In this document: piece by piece, positions 22,603 through 31,169 of the stretch
How the letters are laid out: each line of letters starts with the position of its first letter
Numbering within the stretch: the stretch's first letter is position 1
NCBI GenBank assembly: GCA_965219875.1
Contig: CBDCOW010000003.1
Location: 806,001 to 870,000, forward strand
Length of the DNA stretch: 64,000 nt
Origin: DAOUKH01 sp965219875
Lineage (GTDB): Bacteria > Chloroflexota > Dehalococcoidia > SHYB01
Reading direction: 5' to 3'
The notes under the pieces: model-generated
The model's database searches: none
What the model was told of the DNA's origin: nothing
Seen by the model: the letters and a program-made list of their open reading frames with translations, nothing else
Translations under genes and position numbers: made by a program

Positions 22603-23871
22603 ATGTCCGCCTACGCAGCCATCGACAACATCGCGGGACGAATCGACGAGCGCCTCTCCGGGGAGCAGCGGTCTTTGTTGCTCGCCGCGGCGGAGAGCGC
22701 GGCGACGCGCGGCGGCAGGGCCTTTCTCGTCGGCGGCGTGGTCCGCGACCTGCTGCTCGACGCGGACGGGCTGGACCTCGACGTGGTGGTGGAAGGCGAC
22801 GCGCGGGAGACGGCGCGTGAGCTCGCCGCAGCGCTCGGCGGGACGGTCAAGACGCACGACCGCTTTCTCACCGCGACGGTATCGGTGGGAGCGGTCCGGG
22901 CCGACTTCGCCACGGCGCGAAAAGAGCGGTACGCTCGCCCCGGGGCGCTGCCCACGGTGCGCCCGGCCGACGTCGACGCCGACCTCGCGCGGCGGGACTT
23001 CACCGTCAACGCGATGGCGGCCTCCCTCGACCCTCAGCACTTTGGCGACGTGATCGATCCCTACGGCGGGCGGGCCGACCTCGACGCGGGTCTCATCCGC
23101 GTCCTGCGCGAGCGCAGCTTCATCGACGACGCCACACGCATCCTGCGGGCTTGCCGCTACACGGCCCGTTTCGGCTTCGCGCTCGAAGGCGAAACGGAGC
23201 GGCTCGCCAGGGAAACCACGGGCCGCCTCCACGCCATCAGCGGCAGCCGCGTCCGACACGAAATCGAGCGCACTCTAGAAGAGGCGGCTCCCGGCGCGGC
23301 GTTCGACCTCGCCGAACGGCTCGGCGCGCTCGCCGCGATCCATCCCGGCTTCCGTCTTGGCCCCGCCACAACGCGCGCACTCGACGCCGCCGCCGGCGGC
23401 GGCGGGACGCTTGGCTTCGCCATCTTGGGCGCGGCACTCCCGGAGGACACGACCACAGCGCTGGCGAAGCGCCTCGCCGCGCCGACCGACATGCGCCGCG
23501 CCATGACGGATGCGTCCCGGTTGGCGTCACGCCGGGAGGCGCTGGCGGCGCCCGCGCTGAGGAACAGCGAGGTCTACGCCGCGCTCTCCCCCTACGTCCG
23601 CGAGGCCGTGCTTGCTTGCCGATTCACCGCGGGGGACGGGATAATGGCCGAGCGAATCGACGATTTCACCGGCCGGCTGGCGGACGTCAGGCCCGTGCTG
23701 AGCGGCGACGACGTTATCGCCCTCGGCGTCGAGCCCGGCCCACGCATCGGGCGGCTGCTGGCGGAACTGCTGCGCGCCCGTCTGGACGGCGAGGTCGAGA
23801 CGAGACAGGACGAGATCGAGGCCGTCCGCGCACAGCGGCAGGACTCGGCGGAGGGGCACGATGACGACTGA
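22603..23871 (+). CDS. CCA-adding/poly(A) polymerase-family nucleotidyltransferase
   Basis: 422 residues, class II nucleotidyltransferase superfamily acting on tRNA 3' ends. Visible: GGVVRDLLL, the metal-binding DLDVVVEGD pair of aspartates, RRDFTVNAMA, DPYGGRADLDAGLIRVL, and the RNA-binding FIDDATRILRACRYTARFGF block. No HD domain is seen. Its last 11 nt overlap the next small gene. Whether it adds CC, A, CCA or poly(A) cannot be told. Confidence 0.9.
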   Translation: MSAYAAIDNIAGRIDERLSGEQRSLLLAAAESAATRGGRAFLVGGVVRDLLLDADGLDLDVVVEGDARETARELAAALGGTVKTHDRFLTATVSVGAVRADFATARKERYARPGALPTVRPADVDADLARRDFTVNAMAASLDPQHFGDVIDPYGGRADLDAGLIRVLRERSFIDDATRILRACRYTARFGFALEGETERLARETTGRLHAISGSRVRHEIERTLEEAAPGAAFDLAERLGALAAIHPGFRLGPATTRALDAAAGGGGTLGFAILGAALPEDTTTALAKRLAAPTDMRRAMTDASRLASRREALAAPALRNSEVYAALSPYVREAVLACRFTAGDGIMAERIDDFTGRLADVRPVLSGDDVIALGVEPGPRIGRLLAELLRARLDGEVETRQDEIEAVRAQRQDSAEGHDDD

Positions 23872-24091
23872 CGCTTCGGCCACCTGCGAGGTCTGCGGCG
23901 AGGCGATGGACCCCGACCACAGCGCCTTCTGCTCCTCGTGCGGGCGCACCTTCCACCTGACTTGGGACACGCGCCTGGAAATCAAGGACTGCGGCGCGTT
24001 CGCCCTCGACGAGCAGTCGCTGGCCCTCTACTTCACCTGCTTCCTCTGCGGCGGCGGGACGCCGCGGGCCGCCCCTGAGAGTCCGTCATGA
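23861..24091 (+). CDS. Small zinc-ribbon protein 1
   Basis: 76 residues with three Cys pairs: CEVCGEAM, CSSCGRTFH and, after a linker with a lone Cys, CFLCGGG. The first two form a zinc ribbon/treble-clef type site (C-x2-C with C-x2-C and nearby His). It overlaps the upstream nucleotidyltransferase by 11 nt and the next zinc protein by 4 nt, so the three are one translational unit. Function unknown; a role in RNA handling is a guess from context. Confidence 0.75.
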   Translation: MTTDASATCEVCGEAMDPDHSAFCSSCGRTFHLTWDTRLEIKDCGAFALDEQSLALYFTCFLCGGGTPRAAPESPS

Positions 24092-24345
24092 CGCAATCCC
24101 AGACCAGCCCGCTCGCCGAGGCCCACGAGAACCCAGCCCGGTTCCGCGGCGAGCCGTGCCGCATCTGCGGCGACCCCACCGATGAGCGGCTGGACTCGAG
24201 CTGTCGCATCTGCGGCGGGCCGGTGCACGTCGCGTGGGCCGAGGGCGCGCCTGAATCGGCGTGCAGCCAGGTGGTGAGTCCGCTGCAATGCTGCGGTATC
24301 GCGTTCGTGTGCAACGCGTGCGTCGCGGAGGGGTCGTTGGCGTAG
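24088..24345 (+). CDS. Small zinc-ribbon protein 2
   Basis: 85 residues with CRICGDPTD, CRICGGPVHVAW and the C-terminal CCGIAFVCNACV cluster. The spacing of the first two Cys pairs and the following H-x-x-W resemble zinc protein 1 (RTFHLTW), so the two look like diverged duplicates. ATG overlaps the preceding stop (ATGA). Function unknown. Confidence 0.75.
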   Translation: MTQSQTSPLAEAHENPARFRGEPCRICGDPTDERLDSSCRICGGPVHVAWAEGAPESACSQVVSPLQCCGIAFVCNACVAEGSLA

Positions 24346-24409
24346 GCGGGGCTGGGGGTTGGTGGCCTTCGATGACCGCCGGTGGTTGTCGGGGGCCCTT
24401 CACCTCCAC

Positions 24410-24475
24410 CCCGCCGACGCGCCTGCGGCGCGTGCCCTCTCTCAGTCTCCCCCAGAGGGGGAGAGGTTTGGGCTG
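24410..24475. repeat. Dispersed palindromic repeat overlapping a gene end
   Basis: GCGCCTGCGGCGCG hairpin, then CCCTCTCTCAGTC and the core CTCCCCCAGAGGGGGAGAGG. The core provides the stop and last residues of the glycosylase on the minus strand. Confidence 0.85.
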
Positions 24476-25314
24476 GCCTCTCGCGGGGCGAGGCGGCGGC
24501 GGTGGAAGAGGTATTGCTGGGCGTAGCCGGCGTGGTCGCCGAAGTAGTCGGCGGCCCATTCGCGGACGCGGCGGTCGGTGACCGGCTCGCCGTCGAAGTA
24601 CCACTCGCGCACGGCCCGCCGCACCCAGACGTCGACGGGAAAGGCCCTAGGCTGGTCCAGCGAGAAGGCGAGGACGCAGTCTGCGACCTTCTCGCCGACC
24701 CCGTAGAAGCTCAGGAGGGCGTCCTTCGCCTCGTCGTAGGGGGCGCCGCGGAGCGCCAGGAGGCCGTGAGGTAAGTCGAGCACGGCGCGGGCCGTCCTGG
24801 TGAGGAACCTAGCCCGGTAGCCGAGCCCCATGTGCCGGAACTCCTGCTCGGAGACCTCGGCCAAGGCCGCCGGACCGGGAAAGGCGTAGACAGCCTCGCC
24901 GGCAATCGGGTCGCCGAAGGCCGCCGCGATGTCCTCGACGTGTTTGGTGATGCGCTTGATGTTCGAGTATGAGGAGATGACGAAGGTCACCAGGCACTCC
25001 CACGGGTCTTGGCGGGCGAGCCGCAGGCCACGGTAGTCGACGGCGGCCTCGGCCAGCCTGGGGTCGCCGGCGGCGAACCGGTAGAAGGGCTCGAGGTCGT
25101 CGTCGAGCCGGAGGTAGCCGCGCAGCACGGGGGCGGCAGCCTCCGGCGGCGTGGGCGAGGAGTCGAACTCGACGCCTCCGGTGGCGGCGCGTACGCGAAA
25201 GACGTTGCCGCCCACGATGCCAACGTAGACAGCGCCGTCTCTGCGCCACCGGAACGTCTGGCCCGACTCCAAGGTGTGGCCGAGATCGATCGGCCCATTC
25301 GCGGGAAGGAACAC
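24442..25314 (-). CDS. OGG-type 8-oxoguanine DNA glycosylase
   Basis: 290 residues, base-excision repair enzyme with AP-lyase activity. N-terminal OGG_N-like domain (GHTLESGQTFRWRR), then the helix-hairpin-helix GPD region with catalytic K209 (FYGVGEKVADCVL) and D228 (AFPVDVWVRR). The last ten residues (SPNLSPSGGD) are encoded by a dispersed repeat and are surely not ancestral. A 13-nt gap separates it from the DinG gene, which is transcribed ahead of it. Confidence 0.92.
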   Translation of the reverse strand: MFLPANGPIDLGHTLESGQTFRWRRDGAVYVGIVGGNVFRVRAATGGVEFDSSPTPPEAAAPVLRGYLRLDDDLEPFYRFAAGDPRLAEAAVDYRGLRLARQDPWECLVTFVISSYSNIKRITKHVEDIAAAFGDPIAGEAVYAFPGPAALAEVSEQEFRHMGLGYRARFLTRTARAVLDLPHGLLALRGAPYDEAKDALLSFYGVGEKVADCVLAFSLDQPRAFPVDVWVRRAVREWYFDGEPVTDRRVREWAADYFGDHAGYAQQYLFHRRRLAPREASPNLSPSGGD

Positions 25315-25327
25315 GGAGGGAGCCCCC

Positions 25328-28231
25328 TTAGCCGCGGGAGGCGAGCCACTCGGCGACGGCGGCGGGGACGTCCCCCACCGGACCGGCGCGGAAGGTGCAT
25401 CGGGGGATCGAATCGACGAAGGTCTTGCCGTAGGGCTTGGTCAGCACGCGCCGGTCGAGGCAGAGGAGAACGCCCTTGTCCGTCTTGCGGCGGATGAGGC
25501 GTCCGAAGCCTTGCTTGAACCGGAGCACCGCTTGGGGCAGGCCGTATTGGTCGAAGGGGGCCTCGAACTGCTGGGAGCGGGCGGCGAAGACCGGATCGCT
25601 GGGCACGTTGAACGGCAGCTTGGTTATGACAAGCACGCTGAGTGCGTCGCCGGGGATATCGACGCCTTCCCAGAAGCTGCCCGTGCCAAGGACGACGGCG
25701 CGCGGGTCGGACTGGAGGCGCTGGACGAGCTGGGCGGGGTTGCCGTCTTGGCCTTGGGCAAGCACGGCGACCTCGTCTCCCGTGAGCAAATCGGGGAGGA
25801 AGCGGCGCGCCGTCCGCAGGGAGGCCCTCGACGTGAAGAGGACGAGCATCCGCCCACCGGCGGCGCGCGCCGCGTTAGCGATGGCGTCGTGGACCGCCGC
25901 CTGGTAGCCAGATCGGTTGGGCTCGGGGATGTCGTTGGGGAAGAAGCCAAGCACGCGGTTGGGATAGTCGAACGGCGAGCCGACCATGAGCTCGTTCGCT
26001 GAGTCGAGGGAGAGCCGTTCCTCGATGTAGCCGAGGCTCTCCCCCACGCTGAGGGTGGCGCTGGTGAGGACGACGCTCTTCTTCTGATCGAAGAGGCGCT
26101 GGTTGAGGTCGGCGCCCACGTGGAGCGGGGCCGACCGGAGCCGCGTCACGCCGTCCCGCGCGCCGACTTCGATCCAATAGATGCCGCCTTCGTCGGGGTT
26201 GGCGACGCCGGCCCGCAGCCCGTCCCGCAGCTCGGCGAGCTGATCGGCGACGGCTTGGGCTTCCATGAGGAAGCCTTCCTTGTCAGGGATTTCGCCTTCG
26301 ACGGCGCTCGCCGCCAAGCTCGCCGCCTTCTCGACGCCACGGGCCAACTTCGCCAGAGCGATGTCGACTTGCTCCCAATCGGTCTGCAGCTTCGACCACG
26401 CCGGCTGGCTGCGTAGGGCGGCGGTCAGCCGGAGCGACACGTTGTAGTCGCCGCCGCTCTCTGAGCGTTTCGTCGCGAAGTCGGTGAGCTCCTTGAACAG
26501 CATGGTGAGATGCCGACGCGCTTGGAGGACGCTCGCCTGCAGGTCTTCGACGGTTTCGGCGTAGTCGGCGCGCCGCTGCTGGGAAACGGCGATGGAGCGG
26601 GCCAGAGCGTCGAGGGGCGTGGCCACGCCGGTCCCCGCCGCCGCGCCGCCCACGACGCGCTCCAAGACGCGGTCGAAGGCCTCTTCGTTCACGGTGAAGC
26701 CCCACTGGTTGGTGACGACCTCTTCGAGATTATGGGCCTCGTCGACGACGAGGTGGTCGTAGTCGGGAAGGAGGCTGTCGTTGGTCGCGCCGAGCGCGAG
26801 CAGGGCGTGGTTGACGACCACGACATCGGCGCTTTCGGCGCGTCGGCGGGCGGCCTGATAGAAGCAGCGGCCCTGCTTGGCGAAGGGACAGCGCCCGATC
26901 TGGCCCTCGGCGCCCTGCGCGGAAAGCCGGCTCCAGATGGGAAAGTCCTGGGGATTGAGCGAGAGCTCGTTGCGGTCGCCGGTCGAGGTCGTCTGCAGCC
27001 AGACGAGCACCTTCGCGGTAAGCCGCGCCTCGGCGGCGCTCAGCGACTCGCCCCTCCTCAGCGTGGCCCAGCGACGCAGGCATAGGTAATTGGCCCGCCC
27101 TTTCAGGAGCGCGGCCCGCGCCTCGCCGTCCGCGATCTCGCCAACGCGCTCCAGGGTTTCGAGCGCGGCGGGGATGTCTTTCGTCAGAAGCTGCTCCTGC
27201 AGATTGATCGTGTTGGTGGAGACGACGACCCGTTCGCCGTTCCCCACGGCGTGGCGGACCGCGGGCAGCAGGTAGGCGAGCGACTTACCGACGCCGGTGC
27301 CGGCCTCGACAACGAGGCGGCTCCCCTGGCTGAGCGACGCCGCCACGGCTTCCGTCATCGCGGTCTGCTCGGAGCGCGGCTCATAGTCCGAGAGCACCGC
27401 GGCGAGCGGCCCTTCCCCGTCGAACCACGACGCGGCGTTGCTCGGCTCGAAGGGGGCGGGCTCGTCGGGACGCGGCTCGCGGGGGCTGGTATCGAGGCGT
27501 TTCATGAGGTCTTCGAGGTCGACCCCCTCGAAGCCGATCTCATCCGCCGCACCGGCGGTTGCGCCGAAGGAAGGCGTTGCCGGGGGAATCATCGCCCGCA
27601 GCAGGTGGCGCATGGACCAGTCGCTGCGGTCGGCGATGGTGCGGATCCCGGCTTGGACGCGCGGGGGAAGCACCCGCAGCATGTCTATCAGCCCGAGGAG
27701 CACGCCCATCGCGGCCTCGGCGTCGTCTTGGGCGCGGTGCGGGTTGTCGTGGCCGACGGCGAAATGCCTCGCCAAGTCGCGCAGCGAGTAGCCGGTGCGG
27801 GTGGGAAAGAGGACGGAGGCGAGGTCGAAGGTGTCGTAGACGGGGCCCGGCGGGCGCAGGCCGCGGCGGGCGAGGAAGTTGAGATCGAAGGAGACGTGTT
27901 GGCCGACGATCGGGTGGTCGCCGAGAAAGTCTTCGAGCTCGCCGGCGATGGCGGCGAAGGAGGGCGCGCCATGGACGTCCGCCGGCGTGATCCCAGTGAG
28001 CTGTTGAATGAAGGCGGGAATACCGCGCCCCGGGTCGACGTAGGAGGTGAAGCGGCCGAGAACCTCGCGGCCGCGGAACTTGACCGCGCCCACCTCGATG
28101 ATCTCGTCGGCGCCGGGTTCGAGGCCGGTCGTTTCGAGGTCGATCGCGACCAGCACAGGCTCGTCGCCGTCCGGCGCGGGGGCCGCCGCTCTATGGCCGG
28201 AGTCTTCTGTCAACCTAGACCGGCTAACCAT
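25328..28231 (-). CDS. dinG: DnaQ-type exonuclease fused to a DinG-family helicase
   Basis: 967 residues. DEDD exonuclease at 25-190 (D31 and E33 in AIDLETTGL; HVSFDLNFL; HRAQDDAEAA). Helicase from about 285: Walker A EAGTGVGKS (309-317), DEAH box in VVDEAHNLEE, C-terminal GSFWEGVDIPG and QGFGRLIRR. The Fe-S insertion shows only three Cys (NYLC, then C-x7-C in GRCPFAKQGRCF) where DinG/XPD proteins have four. Overlaps the upstream PHP gene by 8 nt. The fused form is common in Firmicutes and related phyla; role in DNA repair is inferred from the family. Confidence 0.93.
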   Translation of the reverse strand: MVSRSRLTEDSGHRAAAPAPDGDEPVLVAIDLETTGLEPGADEIIEVGAVKFRGREVLGRFTSYVDPGRGIPAFIQQLTGITPADVHGAPSFAAIAGELEDFLGDHPIVGQHVSFDLNFLARRGLRPPGPVYDTFDLASVLFPTRTGYSLRDLARHFAVGHDNPHRAQDDAEAAMGVLLGLIDMLRVLPPRVQAGIRTIADRSDWSMRHLLRAMIPPATPSFGATAGAADEIGFEGVDLEDLMKRLDTSPREPRPDEPAPFEPSNAASWFDGEGPLAAVLSDYEPRSEQTAMTEAVAASLSQGSRLVVEAGTGVGKSLAYLLPAVRHAVGNGERVVVSTNTINLQEQLLTKDIPAALETLERVGEIADGEARAALLKGRANYLCLRRWATLRRGESLSAAEARLTAKVLVWLQTTSTGDRNELSLNPQDFPIWSRLSAQGAEGQIGRCPFAKQGRCFYQAARRRAESADVVVVNHALLALGATNDSLLPDYDHLVVDEAHNLEEVVTNQWGFTVNEEAFDRVLERVVGGAAAGTGVATPLDALARSIAVSQQRRADYAETVEDLQASVLQARRHLTMLFKELTDFATKRSESGGDYNVSLRLTAALRSQPAWSKLQTDWEQVDIALAKLARGVEKAASLAASAVEGEIPDKEGFLMEAQAVADQLAELRDGLRAGVANPDEGGIYWIEVGARDGVTRLRSAPLHVGADLNQRLFDQKKSVVLTSATLSVGESLGYIEERLSLDSANELMVGSPFDYPNRVLGFFPNDIPEPNRSGYQAAVHDAIANAARAAGGRMLVLFTSRASLRTARRFLPDLLTGDEVAVLAQGQDGNPAQLVQRLQSDPRAVVLGTGSFWEGVDIPGDALSVLVITKLPFNVPSDPVFAARSQQFEAPFDQYGLPQAVLRFKQGFGRLIRRKTDKGVLLCLDRRVLTKPYGKTFVDSIPRCTFRAGPVGDVPAAVAEWLASRG

Positions 28232-28910
28232 CCGAGGTGTCGAACGGGGTCGAGTGCCCTTGGATTATGCCGCTGGTGGGGTAGAAGCGCCCCGCGTGCA
28301 GCTCTTCGAGGAGCTCGTCCTGGCGGGTGATGCGGCGCTCGAAGACGGTGGCGCCGCTGCCGATGCCGTGGGTGGAATGGGCGTCGCTGCCGCCGGTGCA
28401 CGGCTTTCCCAGTAGCTTCGCCGCCTTGAGGGCGAACTGGTTCTCGCGGGGGGTGCAGGCCCCGTTCACCGCCTCGATCGCGTCCGTCATTTCGAACACG
28501 GGGTGCTCGATCGCCTCTTCCAGCGGTACGGGCTGTTTGAAGAGCAGTGACTTGTTGAGCGGGGGTTTCTCGAAGAACCGGCGGAAGGGATGGACGGAGA
28601 CCATGAAGCCTTGGCACTCCTGGATCACCTTGCGCAGGTGATGGATGCGGTGAATTCCGCTCTGATAGCCGTCCAAGCCCACCGTGCCGATGTGCCCGTA
28701 TTCGGTGTCGACTTCGAGTGCGCGGATGAGGAGCAGATCGGGGTACTGCTTGGCGAACTTGTCGAAGTCCCACTTGTCCCAGCCGCCGCCGTGCTCGCTG
28801 AGGCAGATGCCGTCGAGACCCAAGCGGCGGGCCTCGGAGATGAGTTCTTCAGGACTTAGGTTGCTGTCAGGTCCACCCCGTGCGGTGTGGATGTGCATGT
28901 CGATGATCAA
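28224..28910 (-). CDS. PHP-domain metal-dependent phosphoesterase
   Basis: 228 residues. Metal ligands typical of PHP: DMHIHTARGG, LSEHGGG, LEVDTEYGH, VSVHPFRRF and GGSDAHSTHGIG. TTG 28910 is preferred: it yields IIDMHIHT, and GGAGGGGG lies 6 nt upstream. The ATG at 28940 overlaps a TACAAT box (28939-28944) that could be the promoter. It may hydrolyse nucleotide or sugar phosphates; the DinG overlap suggests nucleic-acid metabolism but no more. Confidence 0.88.
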   Translation of the reverse strand: MIIDMHIHTARGGPDSNLSPEELISEARRLGLDGICLSEHGGGWDKWDFDKFAKQYPDLLLIRALEVDTEYGHIGTVGLDGYQSGIHRIHHLRKVIQECQGFMVSVHPFRRFFEKPPLNKSLLFKQPVPLEEAIEHPVFEMTDAIEAVNGACTPRENQFALKAAKLLGKPCTGGSDAHSTHGIGSGATVFERRITRQDELLEELHAGRFYPTSGIIQGHSTPFDTSDG

Positions 28911-29070
28911 GTGGGGCCCCCTCCGCAGGCGGGTGGCCATTGTACCGAGTCCGCGAAAACCCGGTCAACGTTGGGGCGTCACGCCGGGCGGGTCAAAAGT
29001 CTTTCTAATCTTGCGCTGCTAGGCTAATTCGAAACAGGCCGCCGCCAAAGCGCGGATTAAGGAGCGAGCG

Positions 29071-29727
29071 ATGACAAACCTGAAGCTGGTCTCTCATACC
29101 GAAAGGGCAGACACCGCCGGCGCGGCGGTTGGCGAGCCTGCAGCCGTCAAGACTCCCCTCACGCTAGTCAACGAGGACCCGGCGGAGGAGCCGGACATGC
29201 CGGAACGCGCCGCGCAGGGCGACCGAGAGGCGCTGGGGCGCATCTACGACCGGTATTGGCGGCGGGTGTACTCGCTGGCGCTGCGCATGTTGCGGAACCA
29301 GAGCCAAGCCGAGGAGATCGCGCAAGACGTCTTCCTGACCGTGTGGCGCCGCGGAGGCACCTACAACAGGGAGCGCGGCTCGTTTCCCACGTGGATCATG
29401 AGCGTCGCGCACAACCGGTGCATCGACGAGCTTCGCAAAGTGCGGCGCCGCGCCCGCCTTCCCACCTTCGACATCGACGACCTCCACATCGAGCCATCGG
29501 GAGAGCCCGAAGAGGTGACCAAGGCGGTCTTCAACTCGCTGGACCGCGAAGCGCTCTTCGAGGCGCTCGACCGGCTCCCGCCGGCGCAGAAGCAGGTGAT
29601 CATGATGGCCTACTTCCAAGGGCTGACACAGTCCGAGATATCCGCCGAGCTGAGCACGCCGCTGGGCACGGTGAAGACGCGCATGCGCCTCGGCCTCCAC
29701 AAGATGCGCGGTCTGCTCGCGGCCTAA
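29071..29727 (+). CDS. ECF-type RNA polymerase sigma factor
   Basis: 218 residues. About 45 residues of variable N-terminus, then sigma region 2 (GRIYDRYWRRVYSLALRM, EEIAQDVFLTVW, GSFPTWIMSVAHNRCIDELRK) and region 4 (LPPAQKQVIMMAYFQGLTQSEIS, GTVKTRMRLGLHKMR). ATG with AAGGAG site. No anti-sigma gene follows, only a large hairpin and purA, so its control is not visible. Confidence 0.93.
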   Translation: MTNLKLVSHTERADTAGAAVGEPAAVKTPLTLVNEDPAEEPDMPERAAQGDREALGRIYDRYWRRVYSLALRMLRNQSQAEEIAQDVFLTVWRRGGTYNRERGSFPTWIMSVAHNRCIDELRKVRRRARLPTFDIDDLHIEPSGEPEEVTKAVFNSLDREALFEALDRLPPAQKQVIMMAYFQGLTQSEISAELSTPLGTVKTRMRLGLHKMRGLLAA

Positions 29728-29738
29728 GGGCCGCAGCG

Positions 29739-29818
29739 TCCCATTGGGGGGGCGTCCCTCGTGGCCGCCCCGAGGGTGGACGGGGCGGGACCCCACGAGG
29801 GGCGCCCCTGCAATGGGA
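29739..29818. repeat. 80-nt near-perfect inverted repeat
   Basis: TCCCATTG at 29739-29746 pairs with CAATGGGA at 29811-29818; inside, GGCGTCCCTCGTGG pairs with CCACGAGGGGCGCC-type sequence, and an inner CCGCCCC/GGGGCGG stem closes the loop. The same GGGCG..CGCCC module recurs at 5750-5790, 53770-53830 and 62150-62405. Probably also ends the sigma-factor transcript. Confidence 0.8.
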
Positions 29819-29836
29819 AGGACTAGGCCACGCCTT

Positions 29837-29845
29837 TGCTATACT
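29837..29845 (+). promoter_or_regulatory. Extended -10 promoter of purA
   Basis: TGCTATACT: extended -10 TG-n plus TATACT (29840-29845). The start codon is at 29888 with a GGGAAG site. Confidence 0.55.
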
Positions 29846-29887
29846 TGACGGCGGCGCTTCTCGAAGAGCGTCAACGGGGAAGCGCGC

Positions 29888-31162
29888 ATGCCGTCTATCG
29901 TGGTCATCGGCGCCCATTGGGGCGATGAGGGCAAGGGGAAGATCGTCGATCTCCTTGCCCAGAACGCGGACGTGGTCGTCCGCTTCTCGGGCGGCGACAA
30001 CGCCGGCCACACCGTCATCAACGACAAGGGCCACTTCGGCCTGCACATGGTGCCCTCGGGCATCTTCGCCGAGCACACCCGCTGCGTCATCGGCAACGGC
30101 GTAGCCCTCAACGCGGCCAGCCTGCTGGCGGAGGTCGAGAGCCTGCGAAGCGCTGGGGTCGACCTGAGCCGGCTGCGGATCAGCGATAAGGCACACCTGG
30201 TCCTTTCTCACCACCCACGGCTCGACGGCATCGAGGAGCGCGTGCGCGGGGACGGGGCCATCGGCACGACGAAGCGGGGCATCGGCCCGCTCTACGCCGA
30301 CAAGGCGGCCCGCATCGGCCTAAGGGCGGGCGATCTGCTGCATCCCAACGAGTTGGGAGCCCGGCTGGGCGAGATTGTCGAGACCAAGAACGTGCTGCTG
30401 AAAGCCTACGGCGCCGAGCTCATCGACTTCGATGAAGTCATGCGGGAGTGTGCCTGCTACGCCGAAGCCCTTGGCGAGACGATTCAGCCCATCGAGAACC
30501 TGGTGAACGAGGCCGTGGACGCGGGTCAGACGGTGCTCTTCGAGGGCGCGCAGGGGACCCTGCTCGACGTCGACTTCGGCACGTATCCCTTCGTCACCGC
30601 GTCGACCACGACCGCAGGCGGCGTGTTCACCGGCTCCGGTCTGCGCCCGCAGGCACTCGACCGGATACTTGGCGTGTTCAAGGCGTACACCACGCGGGTG
30701 GGCGCCGGTCCCATGCCAACCGAGCTGACGGGCGAGGTGGGCGAAGCCATCCGGCAACGGGCCAGCGAGTTCGGGGTGACAACGGGCCGGGCCCGCCGTG
30801 TGGGCTGGTTCGACGCCGTCGCGGGGCGCTACAGCGCACGCCTGAACGGCATGACGGAAGGGGCGGTGACCCGCCTCGACGTGCTCGACGATCTCCCTTC
30901 CATCGGGGTCTGCACCGCCTACCGAACGCCCGGCGGGACGATCGAACATTTCCCCTCGACACGGTCGGAGCTGGAAGCCTGCGAGCCGGTGATCGAGATG
31001 CTGCCGGGCTGGGAGGCGCCGACGACGGAGGCGCGCACATTCGGCGACCTGCCGGAGGCGGCGCGGGACTACATCCGCCGACTCGAAGAGCTGCTCGGCT
31101 GCCCGATGGGGATCGTCTCGGTGGGCCCCCACCGCGACGCCACGATCATCCGCGGCCTGTAG
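29888..31162 (+). CDS. purA: Adenylosuccinate synthetase
   Basis: 424 residues, family length. GTP-dependent conversion of IMP plus aspartate to adenylosuccinate. Motifs: GAHWGDEGKGKIVD, GGDNAGHTV, TTKRGIGPLYADKAAR, GAQGTLLDVDFGTYPFVT, TTGRARRVGWFDAVAGRYSA. Own promoter; convergent with dapA, 7 nt between stops. Confidence 0.98.
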   Translation: MPSIVVIGAHWGDEGKGKIVDLLAQNADVVVRFSGGDNAGHTVINDKGHFGLHMVPSGIFAEHTRCVIGNGVALNAASLLAEVESLRSAGVDLSRLRISDKAHLVLSHHPRLDGIEERVRGDGAIGTTKRGIGPLYADKAARIGLRAGDLLHPNELGARLGEIVETKNVLLKAYGAELIDFDEVMRECACYAEALGETIQPIENLVNEAVDAGQTVLFEGAQGTLLDVDFGTYPFVTASTTTAGGVFTGSGLRPQALDRILGVFKAYTTRVGAGPMPTELTGEVGEAIRQRASEFGVTTGRARRVGWFDAVAGRYSARLNGMTEGAVTRLDVLDDLPSIGVCTAYRTPGGTIEHFPSTRSELEACEPVIEMLPGWEAPTTEARTFGDLPEAARDYIRRLEELLGCPMGIVSVGPHRDATIIRGL

Positions 31163-31169
31163 CGGCCGG

